Virus record (IMG/VR): IMGVR_UViG_3300042484_000208
Location: 1-34,620 of that record
Source of the DNA: a virus
Direction: 5' to 3' (one strand)
DNA: 34,620 nt
Below are positions 14,103 through 19,998 of this stretch, piece after piece. Within the stretch, counting starts at the first letter, position 1; each line of letters starts with the position of its first letter. The notes below the pieces were generated by a model that ran no database searches, was not told the DNA's origin, and saw nothing but the letters and a program-made list of their open reading frames with translations. Made by a program: the position numbers and the translations under genes.

Positions 14103-14782
14103 CGATCCACTATCACGGAACACCAATAACGCCGGTTGCTGTCTTTATGACGATGACAGGCAAACATTTTTGCGTGTCTCATGCTCATCCGCAGGATGTG
14201 GAGCGAGCGCATAAAATCGGTCAAAGCGTTATGTTGGACAATGGCGCATTCTCAAAGTGGCGCACTGGGAAGGCAACCGATTGGGCTGCGTATTATGATT
14301 GGGCTGATTGCTGGTTGGATTACCCGACAACGTGGGCAGTTATACCGGATGAAATATCTGGCGACGAAAATGCGCAAGATTCTCTTGTATCTCAATGGCC
14401 ACATGGGGAGCGAGGTGCGCCAGTTTGGCATTTGCATGAACCTATAGATAGGGCGCTGCGCCTTCTGGATAGGTGGCCGCGCGTTTGTTTTGGCTCATCG
14501 GCTGAATATTCCTCTGTGGGCGGATTTGCTTGGAGGCGCAGAATGGATGCGACTTTTGATTCTATTTCCAAGCGTCACAAACGAACACCATGGGTGCATA
14601 TGCTGCGCGGGATGCAGTGCGCAAAATGGGGCTACCCATTTGCAAGCATTGACAGCGCTGATGTCGCCAGAAACCACAGCGGCAATAAACTGACGGCCCG
14701 TGAAATGGCTGACAGGTGGGATGCTATGCAATGCCCGCCCACCATGATTGAAATGCAGGAAGGTCTTTTCGATGCTTCGTGA
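14099..14782 (+). CDS. dpdA: DpdA-like TGT-family enzyme, putative 7-deazaguanine DNA transglycosylase
   Basis: This 227-aa TIM-barrel-type protein carries marks of the tRNA-guanine transglycosylase superfamily in its DpdA form. MLDNGAFSKW at 45-54 (D47) corresponds to the TGT active-site Asp motif SDSGGFQ. AVIPD at 80-84 (D84) and the FGSSAEY loop at 131-137 line the base pocket. SIDSADVARN at 183-192 carries the probable nucleophile D185. DpdA enzymes swap guanine for a 7-deazaguanine base in DNA. The start overlaps the QueD-like gene as ATGA. The short length fits phage DpdA variants. The tRNA-type zinc-binding Cys cluster of bona fide TGT is not seen, which argues against a tRNA enzyme. 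The A/T content is higher than that of its neighbours. Confidence 0.78.
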   Translation: MTIHYHGTPITPVAVFMTMTGKHFCVSHAHPQDVERAHKIGQSVMLDNGAFSKWRTGKATDWAAYYDWADCWLDYPTTWAVIPDEISGDENAQDSLVSQWPHGERGAPVWHLHEPIDRALRLLDRWPRVCFGSSAEYSSVGGFAWRRRMDATFDSISKRHKRTPWVHMLRGMQCAKWGYPFASIDSADVARNHSGNKLTAREMADRWDAMQCPPTMIEMQEGLFDAS

Positions 14783-16355
14783 CTATCAGCAGCGCACCAT
14801 CGACCAGCTTTACGCTTGGTTCGCGGCAGGCAACGCTGGCAACCCATGTCTGGTGCTTCCCACCGGCAGCGGCAAGAGCCACATCGTTGCGGCGCTATGC
14901 AAAGACGCCATTCAAAGCTGGCCCGAGACACGGGTCTTGATGTTGACCCATGTTCGGGAGCTTATCAGCCAGAATGCCGCCAAGATGCGGGAACACTGGC
15001 CCAACGCGCCGATGGGGATTTATTCTGCTGGGTTAAATCGCAAGGTGCTGGGCGAGCCGATCACGTTTGCCGGAATCCAATCGGTGCGGACAAAGGCGCA
15101 ACAGATCGGTCATGTCGATCTTGTCATCATCGACGAATGCCACCTTGTCAGCCACAAGGACGAAGGCGGCTACCGGGTGCTGTTGGCTGATCTGCTTGCC
15201 ATTAATCCGGCGCTGCGCGTGGTGGGCCTGACGGCTACGCCATACCGGCTGGGGCATGGCCTCATCACCGACGCGCCCGCTTTATTCCACGCCCTGATCG
15301 AGCCGGTCTCAATTGAGGAACTGATCTATAAGGGGCATCTCTCAACGCTCCGTAGCAAGCAGTGTCAAACATCATTTGACACTAGCGGCGTTCACAAACG
15401 CGGCGGCGAATTTATCGACAGCGAGCTACAGGCGGCGGTTGATACCGAAGATAACAATCTAGCTGTTGTCTACGAAGTCATAGGGCGGGCTGGCGACCGC
15501 AAGGCATGGTTGTTCTTCTGCGCTGGCGTCCACCACGCCGAGGCTATCGCGGAGCTGCTAAACCGATATGGAATCGCGGCAGCTTGCGTGACAGGCGCAA
15601 CACCGAAGGCCGAGCGCGACAGGATTTTGACGGATTTTAAGTGCGGGAAAATCCGCGCGCTGACGAACGCCAATGTCCTAACGACTGGCTTCGACTATCC
15701 CGACATTGACCTGATCGCCATGCTGCGCCCGACGATGAGTCCGAGTTTATATGTTCAGATGGCCGGGCGCGGGATGCGGGTCAAAAGCCACACCGACCAT
15801 TGCCTCGTTCTCGACTTCGCCGGGGTCGTGGCAACGCATGGCCCGATCACCGCCATCGAACCTAGAAAGCGCCGTGGCGAAGGTGATGGCGAAGCGCCTG
15901 TGAAGGTCTGCGATGCCTGCAACGAGTTGGTGCATATCAGCGCCAAGGTCTGTCCGACTTGCGGCGAAGCCTTCCCGGCACCAGAGCCGGTGGCGTTGAC
16001 GCTGCACCACGATGACATCATGGGCGTAGAGGCGGCAGAGATGACCGTGCAAAGCTGGCAATGGAGGCGACACACCAGCCGCGCCAGTGGCAAGGATATG
16101 CTGGCGGTATCTTATTATGGTGGCCTGAGCGACCCGGCGGTGTCCGAGTATTTTCCGGTTACGCACGATGGCTATGCTGGGCAAAAGGCACTGGCGGCAG
16201 TGGCCGATATTGCGCAAAGTTCCAGAGTGGCGTTTAGTGGGGCCATCACGCTTGATGATTGGGCCGACAGGCTCAACGCTGGCGCGACACCCGCGACGAT
16301 CAACTACCGCCGCGATGGGAAGTTTTATCGTGTGCTACGGAGGGGATGGGCGTGA
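14772..16355 (+). CDS. DEAD/DEAH-box (RadD-like) superfamily 2 helicase with zinc ribbon
   Basis: This 527-aa helicase has LRDYQQRTI at the N-terminus (Q-type entry motif), Walker A LPTGSGKS at 29-36 and DECH at 121-124. GLTATPYRLG is motif III. Later come VLTTGFDYP and QMAGRGMR (motifs V and VI). A C-terminal zinc ribbon with CDAC...CPTCG lies at about 378-405. It is expected to unwind or remodel forks or recombination intermediates. The ATG at 14772 is the start; the longer frame overlaps dpdA. Its composition is GC-rich like the exonuclease, unlike the A/T-richer queD/dpdA genes upstream and the PP-loop gene downstream. Confidence 0.9.
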   Translation: MLRDYQQRTIDQLYAWFAAGNAGNPCLVLPTGSGKSHIVAALCKDAIQSWPETRVLMLTHVRELISQNAAKMREHWPNAPMGIYSAGLNRKVLGEPITFAGIQSVRTKAQQIGHVDLVIIDECHLVSHKDEGGYRVLLADLLAINPALRVVGLTATPYRLGHGLITDAPALFHALIEPVSIEELIYKGHLSTLRSKQCQTSFDTSGVHKRGGEFIDSELQAAVDTEDNNLAVVYEVIGRAGDRKAWLFFCAGVHHAEAIAELLNRYGIAAACVTGATPKAERDRILTDFKCGKIRALTNANVLTTGFDYPDIDLIAMLRPTMSPSLYVQMAGRGMRVKSHTDHCLVLDFAGVVATHGPITAIEPRKRRGEGDGEAPVKVCDACNELVHISAKVCPTCGEAFPAPEPVALTLHHDDIMGVEAAEMTVQSWQWRRHTSRASGKDMLAVSYYGGLSDPAVSEYFPVTHDGYAGQKALAAVADIAQSSRVAFSGAITLDDWADRLNAGATPATINYRRDGKFYRVLRRGWA

Positions 16356-17086
16356 GCAGAACAGTTATTTGGTATTCATGCGGAGCAGCGAGCGCAGTGG
16401 CGGCTAAACTGATACTTCGAGATGCGCCGGACGCGGTTATTGCCTATTGCGATACAGGCGCTGAACATCCCGATAACGAACGATTTATGGCGGATTGTGT
16501 GCGCTGGTTCAACGCGCCGATTACGCGCCTGTCGAACCCAGAATTTATCGACACATGGGACGTATGGGAACAGCGGCGCTATATCGCCGGTATAGCTGGC
16601 GCGCCATGCACAGGCGCACTCAAAAAACAGCCGCGCATTGCGTTTCAACAACATGATGACATTCATGTGTTTGGTTACACCAGCGACGAAACAGACCGCG
16701 CCGACCGCTTTCGTGAGCATAATTCCGATCTGCTTGTCAGCTTCCCTTTAATCGAACGTGGCATAGACAAGGCCGCTTGCCTCGCGATGGTGCAAGGCGC
16801 AGGAATTTCCTTGCCCATTATGTATGGCCTTGGCTTTCAGAACAATAATTGCATCCCATGCCCAAAGGCCACCAGTCCTAATTATTGGTCTGCAATGCGC
16901 TTGCATTTTCCGGCAGAGTTTGCGCGCATGGCGGCACTCTCTAGGGAGTTGGGAGCGCGACTGTCCCGCGTAAACGATGAGCGTATTTTTATTGATGATA
17001 TTCCTGCCGACTGGCCAACGCTCAATCCGATTGCGCCAGCCTGCGACTTTCTTTGCCACATTGCAGAACAGGATATGAAAGCATGA
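16352..17086 (+). CDS. PAPS-reductase-like PP-loop (adenine nucleotide alpha hydrolase) protein
   Basis: This 244-aa protein has a P-loop-like WYSCGAASAV at 7-16 (the SGGxDS-type PP-loop), then IAYCDTGAEHPD at 30-41. GAPCTGALKKQPR is at 83-95, VFGYTSDE at 106-113, and NNNCIPCPKATSPNYW (CxxC at 167/170) follows. This pattern is typical of a phage family related to PAPS reductase/DndC-type ATP pyrophosphatases whose substrate is unknown. The start is GTG at 16352, which overlaps the helicase stop as GTGA and has GGAGGGG 6 nt upstream; the nearby ATG at 16346 is too close to that site. QueC is also a PP-loop enzyme, but this protein lacks the QueC SGGLDS and zinc pattern. A link to the QueD/DpdA pair is inference. 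Confidence 0.82.
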   Translation: MSRTVIWYSCGAASAVAAKLILRDAPDAVIAYCDTGAEHPDNERFMADCVRWFNAPITRLSNPEFIDTWDVWEQRRYIAGIAGAPCTGALKKQPRIAFQQHDDIHVFGYTSDETDRADRFREHNSDLLVSFPLIERGIDKAACLAMVQGAGISLPIMYGLGFQNNNCIPCPKATSPNYWSAMRLHFPAEFARMAALSRELGARLSRVNDERIFIDDIPADWPTLNPIAPACDFLCHIAEQDMKA

Positions 17087-17274
17087 GACCAGACAAGCCA
17101 GATTTTCTGATCGAATACGAAAAGTGGGTGCGCGCCGGGCCACCGCAATGCTGCCACACGTGCGACCACTTCGGCGGTCGCGGCGAGTGTTTTATCTTCA
17201 ACACACACCCGCCAGCCGAGTTCACCAACAGCCAAGGGCAGTGCAAATCATGGTCTTACGAAGTCCCGTTTTGA
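17083..17274 (+). CDS. Small Cys-rich, probably zinc-binding protein (63 aa)
   Basis: This 63-aa protein has six Cys or nearby ligands in QCCHTCDHFGGRGECFIF...GQCKSW, a knuckle-like CxxC...C...C arrangement. It overlaps the PP-loop gene as ATGA and overlaps the VRR-NUC gene by 25 bp. A related CxxC-(Y/H)-(Y/F) arrangement occurs in the late protein at 29205-29609, but the two are not clearly homologous. Function is unknown. Position suggests a small partner of the nuclease or PP-loop enzyme. Confidence 0.78.
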   Translation: MRPDKPDFLIEYEKWVRAGPPQCCHTCDHFGGRGECFIFNTHPPAEFTNSQGQCKSWSYEVPF

Positions 17275-17618
17275 AGGTTGCACTCCCGACCGAGCATGAA
17301 GAACAGCGCGATCTGGTGCGCTGGTTCCGCCGCAAATATGGGCCGGTCAGAATTTTCGCCATACCGAATGGCGGCTATCGCTCCATGACTGCCGCCGCCA
17401 AGCTGAAGGCTGAAGGCGTATCGGCTGGCGTCCTCGACCTGTTCGTTCCAGCTTGGCGACTATGGATCGAAATGAAACGCCAAAAAGGCGGTCGCGTCTC
17501 GCCAGAGCAAGCCGACTGGATCGTGTATCTGGAGAGCGTCGGCTACACCTGTCTCGTCTGCCCCGGCTCAGAGAATGCGCAGGCCCAGATCGAGGCGTTC
17601 GTTGCTGCGAAGAAATAA
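17250..17618 (+). CDS. VRR-NUC domain nuclease
   Basis: This 122-aa single-domain nuclease has the VRR-NUC signatures: HEEQRDLVRWF (E17/E18, Q19), AIPNGG at 37-42, the acidic D63 in GVLDLFVP, the catalytic IEMKRQ (E74, K76) and the SPEQ motif with Q87. Stand-alone VRR-NUC proteins are structure-selective endonucleases, often encoded next to SF2 helicases as here. It probably resolves replication or recombination branches. ATG 17250 fits the conserved start; the longer frame overlaps the Cys-rich gene. Confidence 0.9.
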   Translation: MVLRSPVLKVALPTEHEEQRDLVRWFRRKYGPVRIFAIPNGGYRSMTAAAKLKAEGVSAGVLDLFVPAWRLWIEMKRQKGGRVSPEQADWIVYLESVGYTCLVCPGSENAQAQIEAFVAAKK

Positions 17619-17677
17619 TGCGCTATGTGCATTTTTGCTATTTACACCGTGCGAGGATGCTAATAGGACTGTCTCAA

Positions 17678-17691
17678 CAGCAACGGGAGAC
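17678..17691 (+). promoter_or_regulatory. Leader motif CAGCAACGGGAGAC (copy 2), with ribosome-binding site
   Basis: This is an exact 14-base copy of the leader at 12776-12789, here 6 nt before the ATG at 17698. The 79-bp gap (17619-17697) that contains it shows no convincing promoter by eye; TTTACA at 17642 has no good -10 partner. Confidence 0.55.
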
Positions 17692-17697
17692 ACCGAC

Positions 17698-17847
17698 ATG
17701 ACACCTGAAGAAAATCTGCTTGCCGACCTTAACGAAGTTTCGCACGATCTGCGCTATTGGGCAGAGGACAAACTGGACGAGGGTTGCACCGCACAGGAAA
17801 TCATCGACCTGTTGCGCGAAGCCGCCAGAATCGCAGGGAGGGACTAA
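17698..17847 (+). CDS. Small acidic hypothetical protein (49 aa)
   Basis: This is a 49-aa predominantly helical, acidic protein starting MTPEENLLADL and ending AARIAGRD. A ribosome-binding site GGGAGA 7 nt upstream and the leader motif shared with the exonuclease gene support it. It has no recognised domain. It opens a run of tiny early genes that probably modify the host (inference from position). Confidence 0.7.
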   Translation: MTPEENLLADLNEVSHDLRYWAEDKLDEGCTAQEIIDLLREAARIAGRD

Positions 17848-17849
17848 TC

Positions 17850-17993
17850 ATGAACCGCTACATCACCATCGCCGCGCTAATCGAGCGCGACCGTCGCAAC
17901 CGCCGCGTTGCCCGCGTAGCCGCCACCGTGGCCGCTGCTGGCCTTGCGCTGGCGATCATCGCCCTGCCAATCGGTTGGATGCTGACATGGTAG
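17850..17993 (+). CDS. Small membrane protein (47 aa)
   Basis: This 47-aa protein has an Arg-rich cytoplasmic N-terminus (IERDRRNRRVARV) and one hydrophobic segment at about 24-45, ending GWMLTW. The positive-inside rule places the N-terminus inside. Ribosome-binding site GGGAGG is 8 nt upstream. It overlaps the next gene, another single-span protein, by 7 bp, so the pair may act together. Function is unknown. Confidence 0.7.
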   Translation: MNRYITIAALIERDRRNRRVARVAATVAAAGLALAIIALPIGWMLTW

Positions 17994-18109
17994 ACCCCGA
18001 GCGCAACGGCAAGCGTCACCTAGGCTTTTGGCCTTCCATCGTCGTTATCGTGCTGGCTATCATCGTTGCGCTGGCACCGTGGCTGTCGCCGCTGATGCAC
18101 TACAGATAG
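17987..18109 (+). CDS. Small membrane protein (40 aa)
   Basis: This 40-aa protein starts MVDPERNGKRHLGFW, followed by a strongly hydrophobic segment (about 15-35). It starts inside the previous gene (7-bp overlap) and is followed by an AGGAGG-like site for the next gene. With its neighbour it forms a pair of single-span proteins in the early region, so it is more likely to act on the host membrane or on superinfection than as the lysis holin. Function is unknown. Confidence 0.65.
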   Translation: MVDPERNGKRHLGFWPSIVVIVLAIIVALAPWLSPLMHYR

Positions 18110-18120
18110 GAGGCTGACCT

Positions 18121-18312
18121 ATGACTGAGTTAGAGAAATTGAAGGCCGCGTACAATGCCGCCCGCGCCTCCGCCGCATGGGACGCCCTCGTTGACGCACC
18201 CGACGCCGCCCTACGCGACGCTTACGCCGCCTTCAACGCCGCCTCCGCCGCCCTCCGCGAAGCCCTCACCGCCGCACTCGCAGCGCAAGAACAGGAGCAG
18301 ACCAATGACTGA
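18121..18312 (+). CDS. Ala-rich small protein, tandem paralogue 1 (63 aa)
   Basis: This 63-aa protein begins MTELEKLKAAYNAARASAAW and ends LAAQEQEQTND. About 40 percent of it is Ala in a heptad-like helical pattern. It is a paralogue of the next gene: both share MT[ED]LE[KR]L[KR]A at the start and LAAQE at the end, with the identical 14-base string CTCGCAGCGCAAGA near the 3' end. The start follows GGAGG closely. It is probably a long amphipathic helix or coiled coil. Function is unknown. Confidence 0.75.
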   Translation: MTELEKLKAAYNAARASAAWDALVDAPDAALRDAYAAFNAASAALREALTAALAAQEQEQTND

Positions 18313-18502
18313 CTTGGAGAGACTGAGGGCCGACCGCGACGCCGCCGTATACGCCGCCCTCAACACCTTCGACGCCGTTGTATACGCCGACCGCGACGCC
18401 GCCCTTGACGCATGGGAAGCCGCGCTCGACGCCGCCCGCGCCGCCTCCGTTACCTACCTCGCCACCCTCGCAGCGCAAGAGAAGGAAACCCCCAATGAGT
18501 AA
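18305..18502 (+). CDS. Ala-rich small protein, tandem paralogue 2 (65 aa)
   Basis: This 65-aa protein begins MTDLERLRADRDAA and ends LAAQEKETPNE, with DAA-type repeats in between. It overlaps paralogue 1 by 8 bp. It looks like a tandem duplication followed by internal repeat divergence. The likely structure is an extended amphipathic helix. Short Ala-rich DAA-repeat proteins occur in phage genomes without an assigned function. Confidence 0.75.
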   Translation: MTDLERLRADRDAAVYAALNTFDAVVYADRDAALDAWEAALDAARAASVTYLATLAAQEKETPNE

Positions 18503-19112
18503 TACCAATGGCCAAGCGCATCATGGACTACACGCCCGACCCAAATTTCCCGACGCCGGGGCTGCCTCGCATCCTGCGATTGCGACAGATCAGGGAGCAG
18601 ACCTACATTACGCCCGGCGAGCGGCGCGAATTGAAGCGGCTGGAGGAAACGCAGCAAAACATCGAGTTCCTGTATCACCGGGGGAAACGTCGAGCCGCCC
18701 GAAGAAAGCAGAACACGGAGTCCTAACCGCAGCACCGCGTCTTTTACAGGGACGCACTGCCAAAGGTGAGGCCCAACAGTCGCACCGGGTTCGAGTGGCT
18801 GACGCATACCTGACCGGAGACAACACGGTCGCAGAGTTGGCCGTGGAACATGGCGTCTCAGTCTTTACGATCCGCGACTGGATTCGAGACCGCCGCGATA
18901 CGTTCATGCTCGACCATCGCAAGCGCCCGCTGGGGACACGCCGCGACCGGGCGCATGAGCCTAATCTGGTGGTTGGCGTCTACGGCACAGGCGGCACCAT
19001 GACCGACGAATCTGTGCGCCGGGCGACCCGTGATCTTGAAAAGGCCATTGTGGCAGGATTGGCAGCGCGCGGTCTTGCCCCGCTGCCGTATCGTAGGGAG
19101 GTTGCAGAATGA
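18495..19112 (+). CDS. HTH protein (up to 205 aa), start uncertain
   Basis: The C-terminal half carries a helix-turn-helix at 18798-18890 (TVAELAVEHGVSVFTIRDWIRDRRD), followed by a helical tail. The only in-frame starts are ATG 18495, which has AAGGAAA 7 nt upstream, and GTG 18795, which has no site at the right distance. If 18495 is used, the first 77 codons overlap the 72-aa gene at 18508-18726 in another frame; codon-position bias there favours the 72-aa frame. Either the region is dual-coding, or translation begins at GTG 18795 (105 aa), or re-initiation follows the 72-aa gene. It is probably a small DNA-binding regulator. Confidence is higher for the HTH half than for the N-terminus. Confidence 0.6.
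   Translation: MSNTNGQAHHGLHARPKFPDAGAASHPAIATDQGADLHYARRAARIEAAGGNAAKHRVPVSPGETSSRPKKAEHGVLTAAPRLLQGRTAKGEAQQSHRVRVADAYLTGDNTVAELAVEHGVSVFTIRDWIRDRRDTFMLDHRKRPLGTRRDRAHEPNLVVGVYGTGGTMTDESVRRATRDLEKAIVAGLAARGLAPLPYRREVAE
18508..18726 (+). CDS. Small basic helical protein (72 aa), overlapping the HTH gene
   Basis: The 72-aa frame starts MAKRIMDYTPDPNFPTPG and continues into a charged helix (...GERRELKRLEETQQN...) with a basic end (KRRAARRKQN). The third codon positions are rich in G/C, as expected for a real gene here. ATG 18508 is 5 nt after the stop of the preceding gene, so translational coupling is likely although only GAG serves as ribosome-binding site. Function is unknown. Confidence 0.6.
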   Translation: MAKRIMDYTPDPNFPTPGLPRILRLRQIREQTYITPGERRELKRLEETQQNIEFLYHRGKRRAARRKQNTES

Positions 19113-19303
19113 CACGCGAAGTCGAAATATTGCATCGCAGCGCAATAGCCTTAGCGGCTATGGAAGCCGCCAAGCGCGCGTTTAAGGCCGCTGAGAGCGA
19201 GGTGCAGCGCCTATGCCGTGAATACGAGCAGGCCAACGGCGCGCGTGGTCTAGCGCCGCATCATCTGGCACAAAGCTGCCGTGCAAGAGGGATTGAGATA
19301 TGA
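19109..19303 (+). CDS. Small helical protein (64 aa)
   Basis: This 64-aa protein is mainly a coiled-coil-like helix (LAAMEAAKRAFKAAESEVQRLCREYEQA). It overlaps the HTH gene as ATGA and the next gene as well (the next ATG begins at 19300), so it is part of a coupled string. There is no recognised domain and function is unknown. Confidence 0.7.
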   Translation: MTREVEILHRSAIALAAMEAAKRAFKAAESEVQRLCREYEQANGARGLAPHHLAQSCRARGIEI

Positions 19304-19452
19304 GCGTCAGCCAAGGCTATCAGGACGGTCTAGCAGGCCGCAACTGCGCCGACGATAGCGCCGACTATATGCGGGGCTGGGTGACCGGATGGCGCGAGCG
19401 GATGCTGGCATGGAACAGCCTGAGCCAGCCCGCCGGAATCATCGACATATGA
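19300..19452 (+). CDS. Ribosome-modulation-factor-like small protein (50 aa)
   Basis: This 50-aa protein has GYQDGLAGRN followed by YMRGWVTGWRERM. It matches the RMF pattern GYQxGxAGR...W..GWRxAM of the 55-aa ribosome modulation factor. RMF binds near the 30S anti-Shine-Dalgarno region and drives 100S dimer formation. It overlaps both neighbours by 4 nt in ATGA style (19300 with 19303, 19449 with 19452). RMF-like small proteins are seen in phages. A role in tuning host translation is inference. Confidence 0.65.
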   Translation: MSVSQGYQDGLAGRNCADDSADYMRGWVTGWRERMLAWNSLSQPAGIIDI

Positions 19453-19712
19453 CCAAGGTTGTGTTGAATCCGAAGCATTTTCATGTCCGCGCCAAGGCCG
19501 AAGATGGCACAATCTGGCTAACGCACGAAAAGCATCTGCATCCTATTTACCCGATCAAAGACATCACCAATGATGTGCTGCTCTGCCTCTGTGCTGACCT
19601 ATCGGCGGGTGGTGAGACGCAACTGGTGGAGCGATCTGTGCGATTCAATGACGGTTTTGTGTGCAAAATCACCGTCGAAGTAGTCAGGGATCTTATACCC
19701 TCGACGGTATAA
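19449..19712 (+). CDS. Hypothetical protein, last gene of the rightward operon (87 aa)
   Basis: This 87-aa protein starts MTKVVLNPKHFHVRAKAEDG and has an alpha/beta composition without a recognised motif. It overlaps the RMF-like gene as ATGA. Its stop codon is inside the first of two inverted repeats (19693-19712). It is expected to be an early host-takeover or accessory protein, but nothing in the sequence defines its function. Confidence 0.75.
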   Translation: MTKVVLNPKHFHVRAKAEDGTIWLTHEKHLHPIYPIKDITNDVLLCLCADLSAGGETQLVERSVRFNDGFVCKITVEVVRDLIPSTV

Positions 19713-19739
19713 TGTAAAATTATACCCTTTATGGTATAA
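19693..19739. repeat. Two TTATACC-N6-GGTATAA inverted repeats, 27 bp apart, at the convergent junction
   Basis: Copy 1 is 19693-19712 (loop CTCGAC) and copy 2 is 19720-19739 (loop CTTTAT). Arms are identical and the spacing start to start is 27 bp. They lie between the last rightward stop and the last leftward stop. On the minus strand copy 2 is followed by TTTTAC, a weak terminator-like tail. The identical arms with different loops suggest selection as protein binding sites, or a bidirectional terminator pair. Confidence 0.8.
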
Positions 19740-19743
19740 CCTT

Positions 19744-19760
19744 CAAGATCATTGATCCTT
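19744..19760. repeat. Short palindrome beside the Rz1 stop
   Basis: GATCA-T-TGATC lies directly beyond the Rz1 stop codon, with extra pairing AAG/CTT outside. It forms a third small hairpin in the 47-bp convergent gap and may add to termination of the long leftward transcript. Confidence 0.5.
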
Positions 19761-19998
19761 AGTCAACCTTTGGGCAGTCTGATTCGCACAGACACGCCCA
19801 TTGGCTGTTGTGGGCCTCTATCGCCGCCACTGTCTCCGCCATATCTTTAGTGGCATCGTAGCTAATTGGCGCAGCAATAATGCAATAGCTATTGACGAAA
19901 CCGGGAACGGTCGAAACGGTTGCGCAGCCGCTCATCGCGGGTAGGATCAGGCACAGCGATAGCCGCCTCGCCCAGTTTGATCTGGTGTTCCACAACAT
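19759..19998 (-). CDS. Rz1: Outer-membrane spanin lipoprotein, Rz1-like
   Basis: This 79-aa protein has an N-terminal signal (RR then LSLCLILPAMSG) ending in a lipobox MSGC with C25 as the lipidated residue. The mature part has the pattern PISYDATKDMAETVAAIEAHNSQWACLC. This matches the PIS-x-DT-xET-x2-I-x2-HN-x3-C motif seen in spanin lipoproteins next to Rz. Its start is embedded out of frame in the inner-membrane spanin gene, the usual Rz/Rz1 layout. It completes lysis by fusing inner and outer membranes. It is the last gene of the leftward late transcript. Confidence 0.85.
   Translation of the reverse strand: MLWNTRSNWARRLSLCLILPAMSGCATVSTVPGFVNSYCIIAAPISYDATKDMAETVAAIEAHNSQWACLCESDCPKVD

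Noticed and set aside
14099-14782. tRNA-guanine transglycosylase acting on tRNA
   Set aside because: The protein is much shorter than bacterial TGT and lacks its zinc-binding Cys cluster. The motif forms (LDNGAF, IDSAD) and phage context favour DpdA.
16352-17086. QueC (7-cyano-7-deazaguanine synthase) for the PP-loop gene
   Set aside because: The P-loop is SCGAASAV rather than SGGLDS, and the QueC zinc pattern near the C-terminus is missing. The LKKxPR and CIPC motifs point to the PAPS-reductase-like family.
17619-17697. Promoter for the small early genes
   Set aside because: TTTACA at 17642 is a fair -35, but the sequence 16-18 bases downstream (TAGGAC) is a poor -10, so no promoter is called.
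18121-18502. CRISPR-like or nucleotide tandem repeat array
   Set aside because: The repetition comes from Ala/Asp codon runs in two coding genes. There is no constant repeat with unique spacers.
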